This document shows, piece by piece, positions 60,444 to 64,000 of a DNA stretch of 64,000 nt. Positions within the stretch are counted from its first letter, which is position 1. The number at the start of each line of letters is the position of its first letter. The notes below the pieces were generated by a model that did not search any database, was not told the origin of the DNA, and saw only the letters and a list, made by a program, of their open reading frames with translations. This stretch comes from Acidobacteriota bacterium. GTDB taxonomy: Bacteria; Acidobacteriota; Terriglobia; Acidiferrales; UBA7541. Both the position numbers and the translations under genes were made by a program. The DNA is taken from contig PLUM01000036.1 of the NCBI GenBank assembly GCA_003165465.1, positions 1 through 64,000 of the forward strand, read 5' to 3'.

Positions 60444-62210
60444 TCAGAAAGTCTTTCCCGCATTCATCAGCAGGTGCTCGAGAATTGGGCCCAAGCTGAG
60501 TGCCGGGAAAAAAGTCAGCGCGCCAACAATTACAATCACGGAGATCAGCAAGCCGGTGAATAGCGGCGACGTCACCGGAAACGTGCCAGAGGATTCCGGG
60601 ACATGCTTCTTGCGCACCAGGCTTCCGGCGATTGCCAGTACAGGAATCACCATGAAAAAACGGCCAAACAGCATGGTCGCGGCGATCGTCGTGTTGTACC
60701 AAAGGGTGTTGGCGTTGAGTCCGGCGAACGCCGAGCCATTGTTCGCGCCCGCTTCCGCATAGGCATAGAAGATTTCCGATAGCCCGTGCGGACCCGCATT
60801 CGCGAGGCTCGATAAACCAAACGTCGGCGCGACCACGGAAATCGCCGTGAATCCCAGCACCATCAGCGGATAAACCAAAATCGTGAGCATGGCCATCTTC
60901 ACGTCAAAGGCTTCGATCTTCTTGCCCAGATATTCCGGCGTGCGCCCCACCATCAGCCCGGCGATGAACACGGACAGGATAATAAACACGATGATTCCGT
61001 AGAGGCCGGAGCCGACGCCGCCGAACACAACCTCGCCGAGAAGCATGTTAATCAGGGGAATCATTCCGCCGAGGGGCGTGAAGGAATCGTGCATGGAATT
61101 GACCGCGCCGCAGCTCGTGTCCGTCGTCACCACGGCCCACAGCGCCGAGTTGGCAATGCCGAAGCGCACTTCCTTGCCTTCCATGTTGCCGGCCGGTAGC
61201 ACGTGGCTTGTTGCATTTTGTACGAGCGGATTTCCGCGTGACTCCGCCGAATATGTCGCCATGACTCCCACGAGAAACAAAATCGCCATCGCGCACCACA
61301 CCGCCCAGCCGTGGCGCGGCGATCCCGTCATCTGCCCGAGCGTGTAGGTCAGGGCCGATCCGATTGCAAAAATCAGGACCAGCTCGAAGAAATTAGTGAG
61401 CGGGGTGGGATTTTCATACGGATGAGCGCTGTTGGCGTTGAAAAATCCGCCACCGTTGGTTCCCAGTTCCTTGATCATTTCCTGCGAGGCTACCGGTCCG
61501 AGCGCAATGGTTTGTTCCTTAACGATCTGTGTGGTGGTTTTTCCGCTCGAGTCAGTCGTCTGCACGGTTTGCGGATCGACAAGCTGAACGGTCGCGTAGG
61601 GTTTTAGGTTTTGCGGCACGCCCTGCCAGACGAGCAAAAGCGAGCCAAGCACGCACGCGGGCAACAACACCCAAAACGTCGCGCGCGTCATATCCACCCA
61701 GAAGTTTCCGAGGGTGTCCTGTTCGCGGCGTGCGATCCCACGAACGATGGCGATGGCCAGAGAGATTCCGACCGCCGCAGAAATAAAATTATGGTAGGCA
61801 AGCCCCGCCATCTGTGTGAGGTAGGACATCGTGGTTTCCGGCACATACGCCTGCCAGTTTGTGTTGGTCGTAAAGGACGCGGCCGTATTGAAGGCCAGAG
61901 CCGGTGTGACGGCAGGGAGTTTCTGCGGATTGAACGGCAGATAGTTTTGAAGCCGCTCGATCAGGTACAGCGCCGCCATCGTGACGAGGCTGAAGAGCAG
62001 CATCGCGCCGGCGTATTCGGTCCAGCGCATCTCCCGGGTTTCATCGACGCCCGCCAGCCGATACACGAGCCTTTCGATGGGACGCAGCACCGGGTCCAGA
62101 AATGTTTTCTCCCGGTTAAATACGCGCGTCATGAACAAGCCCAGGGGTTTCGTGAGCGCGAGTACCACCAGAAGAAAGAGCAGGATTTGAAACCATCCGT
62201 TATTTGTCAT
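60444..62210 (-). CDS. kdpA: potassium-transporting ATPase K+-binding subunit KdpA
   Basis: The ATG at 62210 ([20 protein letters not shown]) gives 588 residues and ten transmembrane helices. Selectivity-filter loops of the Kdp/Trk/Ktr type are visible, for example [36 protein letters not shown] and [20 protein letters not shown]. It forms the K+-selective path. The start two bases after the kdpF stop replaces an upstream in-frame ATG that would lie inside kdpF. Confidence 0.97.
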   Translation of the reverse strand: MTNNGWFQILLFLLVVLALTKPLGLFMTRVFNREKTFLDPVLRPIERLVYRLAGVDETREMRWTEYAGAMLLFSLVTMAALYLIERLQNYLPFNPQKLPAVTPALAFNTAASFTTNTNWQAYVPETTMSYLTQMAGLAYHNFISAAVGISLAIAIVRGIARREQDTLGNFWVDMTRATFWVLLPACVLGSLLLVWQGVPQNLKPYATVQLVDPQTVQTTDSSGKTTTQIVKEQTIALGPVASQEMIKELGTNGGGFFNANSAHPYENPTPLTNFFELVLIFAIGSALTYTLGQMTGSPRHGWAVWCAMAILFLVGVMATYSAESRGNPLVQNATSHVLPAGNMEGKEVRFGIANSALWAVVTTDTSCGAVNSMHDSFTPLGGMIPLINMLLGEVVFGGVGSGLYGIIVFIILSVFIAGLMVGRTPEYLGKKIEAFDVKMAMLTILVYPLMVLGFTAISVVAPTFGLSSLANAGPHGLSEIFYAYAEAGANNGSAFAGLNANTLWYNTTIAATMLFGRFFMVIPVLAIAGSLVRKKHVPESSGTFPVTSPLFTGLLISVIVIVGALTFFPALSLGPILEHLLMNAGKTF

Positions 62211-62212
62211 GG

Positions 62213-62299
62213 TCAGAACTTTTCCGGACGCAGCATCGCGTACACAAGATAAACAAGCAGGGCAATGCACACCGCCAACGACACGACCGCATCGAGCAT
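62213..62299 (-). CDS. kdpF: KdpF small subunit
   Basis: The 28-codon frame starts at ATG 62299 (GAGG 8 nt upstream) with [20 protein letters not shown] and ends [11 protein letters not shown]. The single helix followed by LLRPE(K/R)F is the KdpF signature. KdpF sits at the KdpA-membrane interface and stabilises the complex. Its stop precedes the kdpA ATG by 2 nt. Confidence 0.9.
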   Translation of the reverse strand: MLDAVVSLAVCIALLVYLVYAMLRPEKF

Positions 62300-62304
62300 T
62301 GTGT

Positions 62305-62391
62305 TTACCTCAATCCATCGCAGAATTTCAAATACAATACAGACAATCCAAAAAATATCAGCGTCGAGATGGCAAAAATCGCGTCTAGCAT
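62305..62391 (-). CDS. KdpF-like tiny membrane protein ahead of kdpF
   Basis: A 28-codon frame with AAGGAAGG 5 nt upstream begins [20 protein letters not shown] and ends [11 protein letters not shown]. It is a single helix with the same MLDA opening and length as KdpF but a different tail (YLKFCDGL). It ends 5 nt before the kdpF ATG, so it belongs to the operon. It could be a second KdpF-like subunit or a distinct regulator of the transporter. Confidence 0.65.
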   Translation of the reverse strand: MLDAIFAISTLIFFGLSVLYLKFCDGLR

Positions 62392-62458
62392 CGCAGGCCT
62401 TCCTTCAGAAATTCCAAGTCATCATACTCCTGACTTCGCTGCCCGGTCCGAGCTCCGA

Positions 62459-62764
62459 TCACCTTGTGAAGGTCCGTCTCACTGGCGATCCTACGGTTCC
62501 ACGCGAGATCGTTCTGCGAGCGGATTTGTCAGCAAGGCCGCGATCTCGAACCGGGAAAGGAATCACGTGGAGGTTGCCCTTGCCAGTGTGAGAAATTGAG
62601 TGGGTCACGATGATCTCCTCGTCCCGATTACGGCGCCAAAACTCCGTTGCTTGCACGTTGGCATCGTTCTGTGGTGGGTGTCCCTCGCTCCAGAAGTTCG
62701 CCAGTACGTATAGTAGAAAAACGACGCCCGCACCGTTCAGTACGAAGAAAAGTATCATGGCCAT
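62459..62764 (-). CDS. small membrane protein upstream of the kdp operon
   Basis: ATG 62764 (GGAGG 4 nt upstream) opens 101 codons: MAMILFFVLNGAGVVFLLYV (one helix), then a charged tail (HPPQNDANVQATEFWRRNRD, ending SPVRRTFTR). No family known. Same strand and 67 nt ahead of the KdpF-like gene, so it may be the first gene of the operon. Confidence 0.45.
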   Translation of the reverse strand: MAMILFFVLNGAGVVFLLYVLANFWSEGHPPQNDANVQATEFWRRNRDEEIIVTHSISHTGKGNLHVIPFPVRDRGLADKSARRTISRGTVGSPVRRTFTR

Positions 62765-63086
62765 TGGACCTCCGTCCGGCCCCGGCTGAGTACCACACGA
62801 ATCTGGCATCCTTTCCGTTGCCCTCCCGGTAAGTCCCGAAAGAAGCTATCTGGTGCTGTACCATTTCGATGCCATTTGTACTCGACCGCCGCTACACTTT
62901 GCTGTGCGATTTATCACACTTGCTACCTTGTAAATCACTTGCGCGGTTTCTCTCTTACAAGGGAATAATGCGTTATCACAAGTCAGGAAGTCGTGAATAG
63001 CTCATAAGGATTCTGTAAGACGGCGATGCGCCGTTAAGTCCTCTTGTTCCAGTGATGGCGCACGCTTACAATGATCGATCTTACCT
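62765..63086. other. divergent intergenic region, kdp side and esterase side
   Basis: About 320 nt with AT-rich stretches (for example TTATCACACTTGCTACCTTG near 62911). A KdpE binding site is expected somewhere upstream of the operon but no match to the E. coli pattern was recognised. Confidence 0.35.
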
Positions 63087-63998
63087 ATGTCCATTATCTT
63101 TCACGTCCATCGAGCTGGCCGCTTTGCGGGGATTGCACTTCTCGTTCTTCTGGCCGCGGCCACCGCGCATTCGCAGGAACGCGCCGATTGCCGCGCATTC
63201 CGCAGCGCCGTTCTTCATTCCTCCGTCAGATATTGCGTGTATTTGCCGGCCAGCTACTCATCGGCGGAGGCAAGGACAAGGAAATATCCGGTGCTGTATC
63301 TGCTGCACGGGCTTGGCGGAAATGCCCAGTCGATGGCTTTGGAAGGGGAGTGGACCGCGTTGCAGGATTTACGCCGCGAACATCTGGCGGGCGAATTCCT
63401 GGTCGTGGCGCCGGACGGGTGGGATACGTTTTATATCAACTCACGCGACGGCAAAACGCCATACAGCGATTTCTTTCTGAATGAACTCCTTCCATTTGTC
63501 GAACGCACGTATCGAGTCCGCGCCGGGCGGGCCTCGCGTGGAATCACCGGCTTTTCGATGGGCGGCTACGGAGCGTTGCGAATGGCGTTTGCGCATCCGG
63601 AACTGTTTGGTTCGGTCAGCGCTCATAGCGCGGCATTGATGCGTGATCCGCCGCAGGGAGTAAGCGCCGAGGCGTCGTCGGGGAATCCGGCGGCGGTGTT
63701 GCTGGCAAGAGTATTTGGAAATCCGATCAACCGGAAATTCTGGGAGCTGAACAGTCCATTCACGCTCTCGCGAGAAAATGCGCCCTTACTTTTGAAAATG
63801 AAGATTTACTTCGATTGCGGCACGGAAGATTCGTACGGCTTCTATCGCGGCGCGAGAGAACTTCACGAGACACTCGATTCCCTCAAGATTCCTCACGAAT
63901 ATCACCTTTACCCCGGTAGTCACAACGTTTCCTATCTTCTGGAGCATCGTGAGGCTTCGTTTGAGTTTCATTGGCGGGAGTTTGCGTCGGCGAAGTGA
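63087..63998 (+). CDS. secreted esterase of the antigen-85/S-formylglutathione hydrolase type
   Basis: The 303-residue protein has a signal peptide (FAGIALLVLLAAATAHSQER). It is an alpha/beta-hydrolase of the putative esterase (Esterase D / Ag85) family: YPVLYLLHGLGGNAQSMALE (oxyanion region), GITGFSMGGYGALRMAFAHP (nucleophilic Ser in GFSMGG), IYFDCGTEDSYGFYRGAREL (catalytic Asp region) and HLYPGSHNVSYLLEH (catalytic His). The ester substrate is unknown; being secreted, it probably acts on extracellular or cell-wall esters. TGA at 63996-63998. Confidence 0.88.
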   Translation: MSIIFHVHRAGRFAGIALLVLLAAATAHSQERADCRAFRSAVLHSSVRYCVYLPASYSSAEARTRKYPVLYLLHGLGGNAQSMALEGEWTALQDLRREHLAGEFLVVAPDGWDTFYINSRDGKTPYSDFFLNELLPFVERTYRVRAGRASRGITGFSMGGYGALRMAFAHPELFGSVSAHSAALMRDPPQGVSAEASSGNPAAVLLARVFGNPINRKFWELNSPFTLSRENAPLLLKMKIYFDCGTEDSYGFYRGARELHETLDSLKIPHEYHLYPGSHNVSYLLEHREASFEFHWREFASAK

Positions 63999-64000
63999 AG

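Noticed and set aside
62392-63086. A c-di-AMP or other riboswitch ahead of the kdp operon
   Set aside because: No recognisable riboswitch core was found by eye in the leader.

Overview
The window looks like a chromosomal segment of an Acidobacteriota (Terriglobia-like) bacterium. This is inferred from the mix of gene families: two copies of a DUF6152 protein paired with an 'SGLW...WMGD' secreted protein, GT-C/TPR membrane proteins, repetitive Ig-like lipoproteins, bactofilin, a PQQ/cytochrome c dehydrogenase, and many dispersed palindromes of the type whose spurious translations are common in this phylum. LolA, Kdo synthesis and HtrA point to a Gram-negative envelope. No rRNA, tRNA, transposase, phage gene or CRISPR array was seen.

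Layout. 1-5.5 kb: end of one pilin-like gene and a whole paralogue, LolA, a GT-C/TPR membrane protein, TrmJ, then GNAT and TadA translationally coupled on the minus strand. 5.6-9 kb (minus): DUF6152 module copy 1 and a TPR metallopeptidase. 9.1-13.2 kb (plus): orphan NuoI-like ferredoxin, GalT-like/ElyC-like pair, bactofilin plus methyltransferase, then a candidate structured RNA with its own terminator. 13.6-19.4 kb: a HAD phosphatase-like protein with its catalytic residues replaced, coiled-coil membrane proteins, a two-component system, a fatty-acid desaturase. 19.7-30 kb: PQQ dehydrogenase, a second GT-C/TPR protein, two tandem repeat-domain lipoproteins, a zinc-ribbon membrane protein. 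30.2-36.3 kb: pyrG and the Kdo genes kdsA-kdsD-kdsC, interrupted by an inverted Tat amidase. 36.5-47 kb: EamA-like protein, SMP-30 protein, HtrA protease, BaiN-like flavoprotein, DUF6152 module copy 2, two tiny membrane proteins, an ABC-F ATPase and a polyphosphate-glucokinase-like ROK protein. 47.1-50.4 kb: a response regulator and the wreck of a flagellar operon: a frameshifted flhA 3' end, an intact fliA overlapping it by ATGA, and a fliM with two nonsense codons. 51-53.8 kb: murJ and an Old-Yellow-Enzyme flavoprotein. 54-62.4 kb: a complete Kdp potassium system whose KdpD sensor is split into two divergently transcribed proteins. 63-64 kb: a secreted esterase.

The main non-genic theme is palindromic repeats. 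At least seven sequence families of imperfect inverted repeats sit almost exclusively between genes, often touching stop codons. The observations most worth following are the decayed flagellar locus with a surviving sigma-28 factor, the split Kdp sensor with two tiny genes ahead of kdpA, the two enzymes with substituted catalytic residues (GalT-like and MPGP-like), the candidate RNA at 12984-13214, and the duplicated DUF6152 module.
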